Source: Thiohalocapsa sp964524185
GTDB lineage: Bacteria; Pseudomonadota; Gammaproteobacteria; Chromatiales; Chromatiaceae
DNA length: 64,000 nt
NCBI GenBank assembly: GCA_964524185.1
Contig: CAZGCI010000007.1
Location: forward strand, 5,092 to 69,091
Direction of reading: 5' to 3'
Positions 8,660 through 17,554 of the stretch are shown piece after piece (the stretch's first letter is position 1; every line of letters begins with the position of its first letter). The translations under genes and the position numbers were made by a program. The notes beneath the pieces are model-generated. The model saw nothing but the letters and a program-made list of their open reading frames with translations. It had not been told where the DNA came from and did no database searches.

Positions 8660-8979
8660 CTGACCGACCAGACGCCGGTGTCGATCGTGTCGGCCTGGTT
8701 GTGGCTGCCGGGCTCGTTGCCGCCGTATTGGCATCGGGCGTCGCGGTGATCCACGTGAAGTATCTGACGCGCGAGGAATTCAGCGCCCTCCAGCACGTCC
8801 GCACGGACCGTGATGCCCTCGACGTCGAGTGGGGTCGCCTGCAGATCCAAGAAGCCGCGCTGACGACCCACATGCGCATCGAGGACAACGCCCGCAGCGC
8901 CCTCGACATGATCATGCCCACGGGCGGTGAAGTGCGAGTATTGGAAGTAACCGCGCTGGGGGGGCAAGATGCGCGTTGA
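8656..8979 (+). CDS. ftsL: Cell division protein FtsL
   Basis: A 107-aa bitopic inner-membrane divisome protein that works with FtsB and FtsQ. One transmembrane segment (about residues 11-34, VGLVVAAGLVAAVLASGVAVIHV) is followed by a periplasmic helix (residues 38-75) predicted to form a coiled coil. Sequence conservation is low in this family; position between rsmH and ftsI plus topology support the call. It overlaps both neighbours. Confidence 0.88.
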   Translation: MTDRPDAGVDRVGLVVAAGLVAAVLASGVAVIHVKYLTREEFSALQHVRTDRDALDVEWGRLQIQEAALTTHMRIEDNARSALDMIMPTGGEVRVLEVTALGGQDAR

Positions 8980-10759
8980 GCCAAGCCGGAGCCGTGAGCG
9001 CATGAAGGCACGCCTGCGCCGCGCCGAGCTTGCGCGTCGTCGCCCGCCAAACTTTGCGGCGCGCCGCGCCGTGCTGGGTCTCATGCTGGTGTTTGCTTGC
9101 CTGTCCGCGGTGGGGGCGGCCTTCCATCGCCAGGTGCTGGAGCATGAGTTCTTGCGCGATGAGGGCGAGAAGCGGTTCCTGCGGGTGCGCGAGATTCCCG
9201 CGCGTCGCGGCATGGTGATGGATCGCAACGGCAAACCGCTCGCCGTCAGCACCTCCATGTCCACCATCTGGGCCGATCCGCGGCAGCTTGCGGAGCACCG
9301 CGAGGTGCTGCCGGAGTTGGCCACCGCCCTGGAAGTGCCGGCGACGGATCTCTCGGCGCGTCTCGACGCCTATCTCGAGCGGGGCCGACGGTTCATGTAC
9401 CTGCGCCGCCGCGTGGAGCCCCATTGTGCCGATGCAGTGCGTGAGGTCATCGATCACCACCGGCTAACGGGCATCGGGCTGGATGCCGAATACCGTCGGT
9501 TCTATCCAGGCGGCGAGATGTTTGGTCAGGTGGTCGGTTTCACCAACGTCGACGACATCGGGCAGGAGGGGATCGAGCTCGCCTTCGAGGACCGGCTGCG
9601 GGCAGTGCCCGGCAAGCGCCGCGTCATCCAAGACGGGCGTGGGCGCGTGGTGGAAGAGGTCGAGCAAGTCCAGCCGCCCGCGCACGGTGAGGACGTGATC
9701 CTGAGCCTCGATCGACGCCTGCAGTTCCTGGCGTACCGGGAACTCAAGCGCGCGGTGGCGGAGCATCGCGCCCAGTCCGGCACCGCCGTGCTGTTGGACA
9801 TCACGACCGGCGAGGTGTTGGCGATGGTGAATCAGCCAGCCTTCAACCCCAACGCCGCGCGCAGCGAGCCGGTGGAGAACCGCCGCAACCGTGCACTGAC
9901 AGACGTCTTCGAGCCCGGCTCCACCGTGAAGCCGATGGTGGTGGCCGCCGCGTTGGAGGCGGGCATCATCAACCCGCGGACGCCGGTGAACACGGCGCCC
10001 GGCGTGCTGCAGGTCGGCCGTAACCAGGTCAAAGACATCCGCAACTACGGGCAGCTCAACGCGACGAGCATCGTGACGAAATCAAGCAACGTCGGCGTCG
10101 TGAAAATCGCCCACAGCATGAACCGTTCGGTGCTCTGGGACACCTATGGCGGACTCGGGTTTGGGCGCATCACCGGTGTCGAGTTCCCGGGGGAGCGCAC
10201 CGGCTTCCTGCCTCACCATGAACGCTGGTCCCGTTTTGAGCACGCCACGCTGGCGTTTGGCTACGGCCTGAACGTGACGTCCCTTCAGCTCGCGCAAGCC
10301 TATGCGGTCATCGCAAACGACGGCGTGCGTCTGCCCGTCTCCCTGCAGCGGCGTTCGGCTCTACCGGAGGGTGAGCGGGTGTTCTCAGCCGATACCGCTC
10401 GCGCGGTGCGCGCCATGATGGAGACCGTCGTCTCCGATCAGGGCACCGCGCGGCGCGCCAAGGTCCCAGGCTATCGGGTCGGCGGCAAGACGGGTACCGC
10501 GAAAAAGGCCACCGCCCGGGGGTATGCCGCCGGCAAGTATCAATCCGTGTTTGCCGGGATGGCGCCCATCTCGCAGCCGCGCTTCGTCATGGTTGTCATG
10601 GTGGACGAGCCCCGTGGGGAGTCATTTTACGGCGGCATCGTTGCTGCCCCCACCTTCGCCAAGGTCATGCAAGCGGCGCTGCGGCTCTATAACGTGCCGC
10701 CCGATGACCCACAGGCAGAGCTATTGCTGGCCGGGCTCAAGGGGCAGGTCAAGCGATGA
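8969..10759 (+). CDS. ftsI: Peptidoglycan D,D-transpeptidase FtsI (PBP3)
   Basis: The septal class B penicillin-binding protein, which crosslinks peptidoglycan at the division site with FtsW. One N-terminal membrane segment (about 32-52), a PBP dimer domain with RGMVMDRNGKPLA, then the transpeptidase domain with all three motifs: S-T-V-K with catalytic Ser318, S-S-N at 372-374 and K-T-G at 507-509. Length (596 aa) is normal. ATG 8969 lies inside the end of ftsL and follows a run of G; the stop overlaps murE. Confidence 0.96.
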   Translation: MRVEPSRSRERMKARLRRAELARRRPPNFAARRAVLGLMLVFACLSAVGAAFHRQVLEHEFLRDEGEKRFLRVREIPARRGMVMDRNGKPLAVSTSMSTIWADPRQLAEHREVLPELATALEVPATDLSARLDAYLERGRRFMYLRRRVEPHCADAVREVIDHHRLTGIGLDAEYRRFYPGGEMFGQVVGFTNVDDIGQEGIELAFEDRLRAVPGKRRVIQDGRGRVVEEVEQVQPPAHGEDVILSLDRRLQFLAYRELKRAVAEHRAQSGTAVLLDITTGEVLAMVNQPAFNPNAARSEPVENRRNRALTDVFEPGSTVKPMVVAAALEAGIINPRTPVNTAPGVLQVGRNQVKDIRNYGQLNATSIVTKSSNVGVVKIAHSMNRSVLWDTYGGLGFGRITGVEFPGERTGFLPHHERWSRFEHATLAFGYGLNVTSLQLAQAYAVIANDGVRLPVSLQRRSALPEGERVFSADTARAVRAMMETVVSDQGTARRAKVPGYRVGGKTGTAKKATARGYAAGKYQSVFAGMAPISQPRFVMVVMVDEPRGESFYGGIVAAPTFAKVMQAALRLYNVPPDDPQAELLLAGLKGQVKR

Positions 10760-12333
10760 GCGTTCCGGGGTCTGTGCGCTGCGCGGCAACTGCGCCGAAC
10801 TGGCCGCTGGCGGACTTGCTGGCGGGCTTTGCGGTGCTGCCGTTCGAGTCGGGTCCGCGCGTGCGGGATCTGACCATCAATAGTCAACGCGCCGCGCCGG
10901 GTTGTTTGTTCCTCGCCTGCGGCGGGCGTCGCACGCATGGGCTCGCTCATGCCGAGGAGGCGGCCGAGCGCGGCTGTGTCGCCATCGCCGCAGAGCCCGT
11001 TGCGGACTGGGGCGAGGCAGACTTCGCGCGCCTCGCCGGGGACCTATCGCTGCCGGTGATCCCGGTGCCGAACCTCGGAAAGCGCGCCGCAGAGATTGCG
11101 GCGCGCTTCTTTGGGCACCCCAGTGAAGCACTCGAGGTCTTCGGCATCACGGGGACTGCGGGCAAGACTTCCGCCACTCACTACCTGGCTCAGGCGCTCG
11201 CTGCGGCTGCGCCTCAGGCGGCGCTGCGTTGCGCCGTCATCGGGTCCCTGGGGCACGGCTTCCCGGAGGATGGACTCCCCGCTAGCGACGGCCTGAGCCC
11301 GTCCGACGCGGTGGCCCTGCAGCGCCAGCTTGCGCTATTGCAGGCGGGTGGTGCCGAGGGCGTTGCGTTAGAGGTCTCCGCCCATGCCCTCGCTCAGCGT
11401 CACATCGGCCCCGTTCGGCTGAGCCATGCGGTTTTCACTAACCAGGGCCGCGATCCCCTGGACGACTACGACGAACTGTCCGCCTACAAGGCCGCCAAGC
11501 GCCGCCTGTTGCAGACGGCGGGGCTGCGCTGGGCGGTGCTGAACGCCGATGACCCCGCCAGTGCGGACCTGGCCGCGGCACTCGAGTCCGACGTTCGCGT
11601 CGCCCGCTATGGCCAGGAGGCGGTGGTGGCCGACATGGGCGCCGACCTCTGGGTGTGGGCGCACGCGGTCACGCCCATCGCTGACGGGCTGCGCGTGCAG
11701 GTGCAGACCAGCGTTGGGGCTGGCGACTTTACGGCTCGCGTCATCGGTCGCGCGCAGGTCGCAAATCTACTGGCGGTGCTCGCGGTTCTGCTGAGCCGAG
11801 GCGAGCCGTTGCCCGCAGCGCTCGCTCGGCTCGCAGCCGTGCAGCCTCTGCCCGGGCGTATGGAGCCCTTCGGCCGCTCCGGCAGCCCATTGGTGGTGGT
11901 CGACAATGCCCGTGCCCCGGCGGCGCTGGAGCGAGCCTTGACGCAGCTGCGCGCACATTGCCGCGGGCGGCTGATGGTGGTGTTCGGCTGCGGTGGCGGC
12001 GGCGATGCGCGCAAGCGCGCGGCCATGGGCGCGCTGGCGGAACGGCTCGCCGACGTCGTCATCGTCACCGAAGACAATCCCCGCTTCGACGATGCCGAAC
12101 GCATCAATGCGCAGATCTTGGCCGGCATGCGACATCCGGAGAACGCCATCGTTGAGCACCAGCGCGCGCTTGCCATCCGCGCCGCGCTGGCCCGGGCTGG
12201 TTGTGCCGACGCTGTGCTGGTGGCGGGCAAGGGGAGCGAAACCGTCCAGGACATGGGGGAGCTCAAGGTGCAGTTCAGTGATCGTGCCCAAGTCGTGCAG
12301 GCACTAAGCGAGTGGGAGGGACAGCGGGGATGA
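10756..12333 (+). CDS. murE: UDP-N-acetylmuramoyl-L-alanyl-D-glutamate--2,6-diaminopimelate ligase
   Basis: This cytoplasmic ATP-dependent ligase adds the third residue of the stem peptide. The P-loop GTAGKTS is present (Lys137). The DNPR motif (440-443) marks meso-diaminopimelate rather than lysine as substrate, and VLVAGKGSE near the C terminus corresponds to the second substrate-binding block. Length 525 aa is slightly above the E. coli enzyme. The gene overlaps ftsI (ATGA), and its stop overlaps the first ATG of the murF remnant. Confidence 0.93.
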   Translation: MSVPGSVRCAATAPNWPLADLLAGFAVLPFESGPRVRDLTINSQRAAPGCLFLACGGRRTHGLAHAEEAAERGCVAIAAEPVADWGEADFARLAGDLSLPVIPVPNLGKRAAEIAARFFGHPSEALEVFGITGTAGKTSATHYLAQALAAAAPQAALRCAVIGSLGHGFPEDGLPASDGLSPSDAVALQRQLALLQAGGAEGVALEVSAHALAQRHIGPVRLSHAVFTNQGRDPLDDYDELSAYKAAKRRLLQTAGLRWAVLNADDPASADLAAALESDVRVARYGQEAVVADMGADLWVWAHAVTPIADGLRVQVQTSVGAGDFTARVIGRAQVANLLAVLAVLLSRGEPLPAALARLAAVQPLPGRMEPFGRSGSPLVVVDNARAPAALERALTQLRAHCRGRLMVVFGCGGGGDARKRAAMGALAERLADVVIVTEDNPRFDDAERINAQILAGMRHPENAIVEHQRALAIRAALARAGCADAVLVAGKGSETVQDMGELKVQFSDRAQVVQALSEWEGQRG

Positions 12334-12626
12334 GCGCAGCACGGCCGAGGGCGCGAGCGCGCGTCTGCGACGCAAGCCCCGTCCCGCGGCAGACGTCGGC
12401 GAGCGGCCATGCGGCGGGCGGTTTTGCTGCGAGAGCGCTGGCCCGTGCGGCAACGTTCGGGGGCAGGCTGTCGGGGCCGGATACCTGCATGCTGAGCGCC
12501 GTCCCCGACAGTCGCGTCGTCGGTCGTGGCCGATGGTTCGCACCGCTTCGGGGGGGGCGCTGCGATGGCCACGACCGCGTTGCCGGGGATGCCGCGTGCA
12601 CGTGGATTGCACGGAGGACGGGCTAA
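12330..12626 (+). pseudogene. murF: murF remnant (N-terminal fragment of UDP-MurNAc-tripeptide--D-Ala-D-Ala ligase)
   Basis: This 98-codon frame opens with ATGA at the murE stop, just where murF belongs, and ends in a TAA that overlaps the mraY ATG. Residues from about 40 to 90 align by eye with the MurF N-terminal domain: AATFGGRLSGPD, then VPDSRVVGRGRWFAPLRGG and DGHDRVAGDAA, compared with the usual S/T-DSR, L-F-V/A-L-R-G and RFDGHDF(V/A). Conserved Phe positions are replaced by Cys and Arg, which suggests decay. The ATP-binding central domain and the C-terminal domain (about 370 residues) are absent. A preserved GGAGGA near the 3' end may serve mraY. An assembly deletion cannot be excluded. 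Confidence 0.72.
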
Positions 12627-13708
12627 TGTTGCTTTGGCTCACCGACTGGCTTGGCCAGTTCAGTAGCGGCTTCTTTGTCTTCCGCTATTTGACGCTGCGC
12701 ACCATTCTTGGCGTGATCACAGCGCTGGGTATCTCGCTGCTGGTGGGGCGCCCGCTCATCCGCTGGCTCAGCAGCTATAAGGTGGGTCAAGTCGTGCGCC
12801 AGGATGGCCCGGAGAGCCATTTCTCCAAGGCCGGGACGCCGACCATGGGCGGTACGCTGATGCTCGTGGCCATTGCCATTAGCACGCTGCTCTGGGCGGA
12901 TCTCTCCAACCGCTTCGTGTGGGTAGTGCTCATCACGACCCTGGGCTTCGGTGTCATCGGCTTCGTCGACGACTACCGCAAGCTGGTGTTGCGAGACCCG
13001 AAGGGCTTGCCGGGACGTTGGAAGTATTTCTGGCAGACGGTCGTTGGCCTCTCCGCGGCCGTTTATCTGTATCTCAGTGCGACCACCCCCGGCGAGACGG
13101 CGTTGCTGGTGCCGTATCTCAAGGATGTCAGCATTCAGCTCGGACCCCTGTTCGTCCTCTTCGCCTATCTCGTCATCGTCGGCACCAGCAATGCTGTGAA
13201 CCTCACTGACGGCTTGGATGGGCTCGCGGTGGTGCCCACGGCCATGGTGGCCGGCGGTCTCGGCATCATGGTCTATGCCGCCGGCCACGCCGAGATCGCC
13301 GATTACCTGCGCATCCCCTACGTGCAGAACGTGGGGGAGGTGGTGGTCTTCTGCGGCGCCATCGCCGGCGCCGGCCTGGGCTTCCTGTGGTTCAACACCT
13401 ACCCAGCCCAGGTCTTCATGGGCGACGTCGGCGCCCTCGCCCTCGGTGCGGCCCTCGGCGCAGTGGCCGTGGTGGCGAAGCAGGAGCTCGTGCTCTTCAT
13501 CATGGGCGGCATCTTCGTGCTGGAGACCGTCTCGGTGATGCTGCAGGTGCTCTCCTACAAGTTCACCGGCAAGCGCATCTTCCGCATGGCGCCGTTGCAT
13601 CACCACTACGAGTTGAAGGGCTGGCCGGAGCCGCGGGTCATTGTGCGCTTCTGGATCGTCACCGTCGTACTCGTGCTTATTGGGCTTGCGAGCCTGAAGA
13701 TCCGATGA
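12626..13708 (+). CDS. mraY: Phospho-N-acetylmuramoyl-pentapeptide-transferase
   Basis: MraY is the polytopic inner-membrane enzyme that forms lipid I from UDP-MurNAc-pentapeptide and undecaprenyl phosphate. Family signatures are visible: KVGQVVRQDGPESHFSKAGTPTMGG, the catalytic Asp-rich FVDDYRKL, NLTDGLDGLA, and HHHYELKGWPE near the C terminus. About ten transmembrane segments and 360 aa are normal. ATG 12626 is preceded by GGAGGA. Its substrate needs MurF activity, yet the adjacent murF is broken. Confidence 0.96.
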   Translation: MLLWLTDWLGQFSSGFFVFRYLTLRTILGVITALGISLLVGRPLIRWLSSYKVGQVVRQDGPESHFSKAGTPTMGGTLMLVAIAISTLLWADLSNRFVWVVLITTLGFGVIGFVDDYRKLVLRDPKGLPGRWKYFWQTVVGLSAAVYLYLSATTPGETALLVPYLKDVSIQLGPLFVLFAYLVIVGTSNAVNLTDGLDGLAVVPTAMVAGGLGIMVYAAGHAEIADYLRIPYVQNVGEVVVFCGAIAGAGLGFLWFNTYPAQVFMGDVGALALGAALGAVAVVAKQELVLFIMGGIFVLETVSVMLQVLSYKFTGKRIFRMAPLHHHYELKGWPEPRVIVRFWIVTVVLVLIGLASLKIR

Positions 13709-15093
13709 CTCCATCCACGCCACGACTCCCGGACCTGTCGCCGTCCGCACTGCCGGGCACCAAGGCCCTGGTGGTGGGGCTCGGCCCCACCGGGCTTTCC
13801 TGCGCCCGCTATCTCCAAGCCCATGGCGCGGTTGTTGCCGTCGCCGACAGCCGGCGGGCGCCGCCGGCGCTGGACGGCCTACGTGAAGAACTGCCCGATG
13901 TGGCGGTGATGCTGGGCGGTCTCGACCGCGCGGCCTTCGCCGCGGCGGATGTGATCATCATCGGGCCCGGACTGCCCCTCACGACCCCAGAGGTGGCCGA
14001 AGCCGTCGCGGCCGGCAAGCCCGTGGTGGGTGATGTGGAGCTGTTCGCACAGGCCGTGCAGGTGCCGGTCGTCGGCATCACCGGCACCAATGGCAAGAGC
14101 ACTGTGACCACCCTGCTCGGCCAGATGGCGCTGGCCGCGGGCAAGCGTGCCGGCATCGGCGGCAATCTGGGTGAGCCCGTGCTGAACCTACTCGCCGATG
14201 ACGTCGAGCTCTACGTGATCGAGCTGTCGAGCTTCCAGCTGGAGACCACCCATTCGCTCCCGCTGTTGGCGGCTACGGTGCTGAACCTGACACCGGACCA
14301 CATGGATCGCTACCCGGATTTGGCTGCCTATGGCGGGGCCAAACAGCGCATCTTTGCCCATGCGGCATGCGCGGTGGTCAACCGCGATGACGAGGCCTCC
14401 CTGCGGCTCGCCGCTGGCGTTTCGGACCAGACCGGTTTTACCCTGAGCGCACCTGCCGAGCCCAATGACTGGGGCATTTGCATGGAGCGCGGTGCACAGT
14501 GGATCTGTCACGGCGAGGAGCCCGTGCTGGCGGTGGACGAGCTGGTGCTCCCGGGCACCCACAACCTGGCCAATGCACTCGCCGCATTGGCCCTCGGCGA
14601 GCGCTGCGGGTTGCCGCGGGCGCCGATGCTGGACGTACTCCGCCGCTTCCGTGGTCTGAGTCACCGCAGTGAGCTGGTGGCCGATCACAACGACGTCCTG
14701 TGGATCAACGACTCCAAGGGCACCAATCCGGGGGCGACGGTGGCAGCGCTGGCGGGGCTGGTGCCCGATCCGGAGCGGCGCAGGGCTGTGCTCATTGCCG
14801 GTGGTGATTGTAAGCACGCGGACTTTTCGCCCCTGCCGGCGGCGGTCCAGCGTGCAGCCCGCGCCGTCGTACTCATTGGCCGCGATGCCGATGAGCTCGC
14901 AGCCGCGCTCGCTGACACTGTGCCGCTGCACCGAGCCACGGATATGGACCAGGCCGTGCGCCAGGCGGCCGCACTGGCCCAGCCCGGCGATTGCGTGCTG
15001 TTGTCCCCGGCCTGCGCCAGCTTCGACATGTTCGATGACTACCGCCACCGCGGGCGTGCCTTTGCCGAGGCGGTCGCGAGGTGGGTGCCATGA
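13705..15093 (+). CDS. murD: UDP-N-acetylmuramoylalanine--D-glutamate ligase
   Basis: This cytoplasmic ligase adds D-Glu to UDP-MurNAc-L-Ala. An N-terminal Rossmann-like domain (ALVVGLGPTGLSCARYL), the ATP-binding GITGTNGKSTVTTL, NLTPDHMDRY, and the C-terminal WINDSKGTNPGAT block are present. Length 462 aa is normal. The ATG overlaps the mraY stop (ATGA) and the gene ends in ATGA with ftsW. Confidence 0.95.
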   Translation: MTPSTPRLPDLSPSALPGTKALVVGLGPTGLSCARYLQAHGAVVAVADSRRAPPALDGLREELPDVAVMLGGLDRAAFAAADVIIIGPGLPLTTPEVAEAVAAGKPVVGDVELFAQAVQVPVVGITGTNGKSTVTTLLGQMALAAGKRAGIGGNLGEPVLNLLADDVELYVIELSSFQLETTHSLPLLAATVLNLTPDHMDRYPDLAAYGGAKQRIFAHAACAVVNRDDEASLRLAAGVSDQTGFTLSAPAEPNDWGICMERGAQWICHGEEPVLAVDELVLPGTHNLANALAALALGERCGLPRAPMLDVLRRFRGLSHRSELVADHNDVLWINDSKGTNPGATVAALAGLVPDPERRRAVLIAGGDCKHADFSPLPAAVQRAARAVVLIGRDADELAAALADTVPLHRATDMDQAVRQAAALAQPGDCVLLSPACASFDMFDDYRHRGRAFAEAVARWVP

Positions 15094-16379
15094 GTCATGC
15101 GATGACGGCCGAAGCGGCGAGGGGCCAGTCCGCGGGCGCGCGGCGCCGGCGCCGCCCAGAGCGTCGCCCACCCGCTTTGGATGCAGGGCTCTTGCTGGCG
15201 GTGCTGTTCCTGTTGGGGCTGGGATTCGTCATGGTCACCTCGGCCTCCATGCCCATGGCCGACCGCAACTATGACGATCCGTTCTTTTTCGTGATGCGCC
15301 ATGGGGTTGCCCTGACGCTCGCACTCAGCTGCGGTGCCATCTGCTTCGCCGTGCCGCTGCGGGTGTGGGCGCAAGCCGGGCCCTGGCTCATGCTGCTCGG
15401 CATCGGCCTCTTACTGCTCCTTTTGTTGCCGGGTGTGGGTCGCACCGTCAACGGCGCCACGCGCTGGATTCCGCTCCCGCTGATCAATCTGCAGCCCTCT
15501 GAGCTACTCAAATTCACGGTGGTGCTCTATTTGAGCGGCTACCTCGTGCGCCGGGAGCTGGAAGTGCGCACCAGTTTGATGGGCTTTCTGCGGCCCATGC
15601 TGTTGGTGGGCATCGCGAGCTTGTTGATCATGCTGCAGCCGGACTTCGGCACCGCGGCCGTCATCCTCGCGACGGCAATGGGCCTCTTGTTCCTTGGCGG
15701 CGTCAGCGTGCTGAGCTTCGTCCTGCTCGGGCTGCTGCTGGCTGCCGGCCTGTTGGTGCTTGTCATCACGGAGCCCTACCGGCTCCAGCGCGTGACCTCT
15801 TTTCTGAACGCCTTCGATGACCCCTTCGATACGGGTTATCAGCTCAGCCAGGCGCTCATCGCCTTCGGCCGCGGCGAGTGGGTCGGCGTGGGCCTGGGCA
15901 ACGGAATTCAGAAGCAGTTTTACCTGCCGGAGGCGCATACGGACTTCCTGCTCGCCGTGGTGGGTGAGGAGTTCGGCCTGGTCGGGGTGCTGGTGGTAGT
16001 GGCGGCGTTCGCCTTCATCACCTGGCGGGCCTTCGCCATCGGCGAGCATGGGCGACGCCAGGGCGACCTATTCGGCTGCTATGTGGCGCACGGCTTCGGT
16101 TTATTGATTGGTCTACAGGCCTTCATCAACGTGGGTGTCAACACCGGGCTGCTGCCCACCAAGGGGCTGCCGCTGCCTTTCATGAGCTATGGCAGCAACG
16201 CGGTGATCGTTGCCGTGATGGCCGTGGCAGTGCTGCTGCGCATCGACTTTGAGCTGCGCCGCCGAACGGTAGCGCCGATTCCCGAGGGTGGCTTCCATCG
16301 TGAGCGGCCCGTGCCGCCGGCATCTCCGCCGCGGGAGCGCCACAAGCGTGCGCAGGGGGCCACATGGCGACGCGCATAG
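15090..16379 (+). CDS. ftsW: Peptidoglycan glycosyltransferase FtsW
   Basis: A SEDS-family polytopic membrane glycosyltransferase that polymerises septal glycan with FtsI. After a basic cytoplasmic N terminus (RRRRRPERR) about ten membrane helices follow. Typical blocks: FVMVTSASM, GVGRTVNGATRWI, NLQPSELLKF, MLQPDFGTA, EEFGLVGVL, and KGLPLPFMSYGSNA. ATG 15090 overlaps the murD stop and is preferred to GTG 15081. The basic C-terminal tail overlaps murG by 16 bp. Confidence 0.95.
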   Translation: MSHAMTAEAARGQSAGARRRRRPERRPPALDAGLLLAVLFLLGLGFVMVTSASMPMADRNYDDPFFFVMRHGVALTLALSCGAICFAVPLRVWAQAGPWLMLLGIGLLLLLLLPGVGRTVNGATRWIPLPLINLQPSELLKFTVVLYLSGYLVRRELEVRTSLMGFLRPMLLVGIASLLIMLQPDFGTAAVILATAMGLLFLGGVSVLSFVLLGLLLAAGLLVLVITEPYRLQRVTSFLNAFDDPFDTGYQLSQALIAFGRGEWVGVGLGNGIQKQFYLPEAHTDFLLAVVGEEFGLVGVLVVVAAFAFITWRAFAIGEHGRRQGDLFGCYVAHGFGLLIGLQAFINVGVNTGLLPTKGLPLPFMSYGSNAVIVAVMAVAVLLRIDFELRRRTVAPIPEGGFHRERPVPPASPPRERHKRAQGATWRRA

Positions 16380-17458
16380 CCGTGATGGCCGGCGGCACCG
16401 GCGGGCATGTGTTTCCAGCGCTGGCAGTGGCAGAGGTGCTGCGTCGGCGTGGTGCCGAGGTGTTCTGGATTGGCACCCGCGCCGGCATGGAGGCGCGGCT
16501 GGTGCCGGCGCACGGCTTCGAGATGGAGTGGATCGGCATCGAAGGGGTGCGCGGCAAGGGCCTGAAAGCGCTCATCACGGCGCCCTTCAAGCTCACGGCT
16601 GCGGTGCGCGAGGCCGCGGCGATCTTGCGGCGCCGCGGCGCCCAAGCGGTGCTCGGCATGGGTGGGTTCGTGGCCGGTCCGGGCGGGCTCGCCGCCAAGC
16701 TCCAAGGTCGAGCACTGCTGATCCAGGAGCAGAACAGCGTGCCCGGGCTCACCAACCAATGGCTCGCCCGAGTGGCGGATCAGGTCTTCGAGGCCTTTCC
16801 ACAGAGCTTCCCGGCAGCGCGCCATGCCATCGCCAGCGGCAATCCGGTGCGCGCGGACATCGCCGTGCTGCCGGCGCCGGCCCAGCGGTTCGCCGGGCGC
16901 AGCGGGCCGCCACGGCTGTTAGTACTCGGCGGCTCCCTCGGCGCCCAGGCGCTGAACCAGATGCTGCCGCCGGCTCTGGCCCTCGTGTCCCCGCAGCTGC
17001 GACCGCAGGTGCGACACCAAGCGGGAGAAAAAACGCTGGCCATCGCGCGAAGCGCCTATGCGGATGCCGGCGTCGAGGCCGAGATCACGCCGTTCATCGA
17101 GGACATGGCGGCGGCCTATGCCTGGGCTGACCTGGTGGTTTGCCGCGCTGGGGCGCTGACTGTGGCTGAGGTTGCAGCCGTTGGGCTGCCGGCCATCTTC
17201 GTGCCCTTTCCCTTCGCCGTGGATGACCACCAGGTGGGCAACGCCCGCTGGCTGAGTGACGCTGGCGCGGCTCGTCTGATCATTCAGAAGGATCTCACGC
17301 CAGCGTTGTTGGCCCAGCATCTGGGCGAGTTGTTGGCGGATGCCGACCAGCGGCTGGCCATGGCAGAGGCGGGCCGCGCCAAGGCGCAGACCGATGCCGC
17401 CGAACGCATCGCTGCGGCCTGTTTGGCGCTGGCCCAGCGCTCGGAGCCGCTCGCATGA
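16364..17458 (+). CDS. murG: UDP-N-acetylglucosamine--lipid I GlcNAc transferase
   Basis: MurG is a GT28 peripheral membrane enzyme that converts lipid I to lipid II on the cytoplasmic face. The N-terminal GGTGGHVFPALAVA loop, VLGMGGFVAGPGGLAAK, LLIQEQNSVPGLTNQWLAR, VLGGSLGAQALN and the donor-binding VCRAGALTVAEVAAVGLPAIFVPFP are all present. Length 364 aa is normal. A 96-bp stretch follows before murC, unlike the tight spacing upstream. Confidence 0.96.
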   Translation: MATRIAVMAGGTGGHVFPALAVAEVLRRRGAEVFWIGTRAGMEARLVPAHGFEMEWIGIEGVRGKGLKALITAPFKLTAAVREAAAILRRRGAQAVLGMGGFVAGPGGLAAKLQGRALLIQEQNSVPGLTNQWLARVADQVFEAFPQSFPAARHAIASGNPVRADIAVLPAPAQRFAGRSGPPRLLVLGGSLGAQALNQMLPPALALVSPQLRPQVRHQAGEKTLAIARSAYADAGVEAEITPFIEDMAAAYAWADLVVCRAGALTVAEVAAVGLPAIFVPFPFAVDDHQVGNARWLSDAGAARLIIQKDLTPALLAQHLGELLADADQRLAMAEAGRAKAQTDAAERIAAACLALAQRSEPLA

Positions 17459-17554
17459 CGGGTTCTGGACGCCCAGTGCCGGTGCGGTCGGCCCTCAGCG
17501 GCCGGGATCTAGGGCCGTTTTGCCCTCGGCGCTGGCCTTGCGGGATGTTGTGAG

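Noticed and set aside
12533..12625. Upstream extension of the mraY frame
   Set aside because: Sequence before ATG 12626 in that frame is unconserved; it lies over the murF remnant in another frame.
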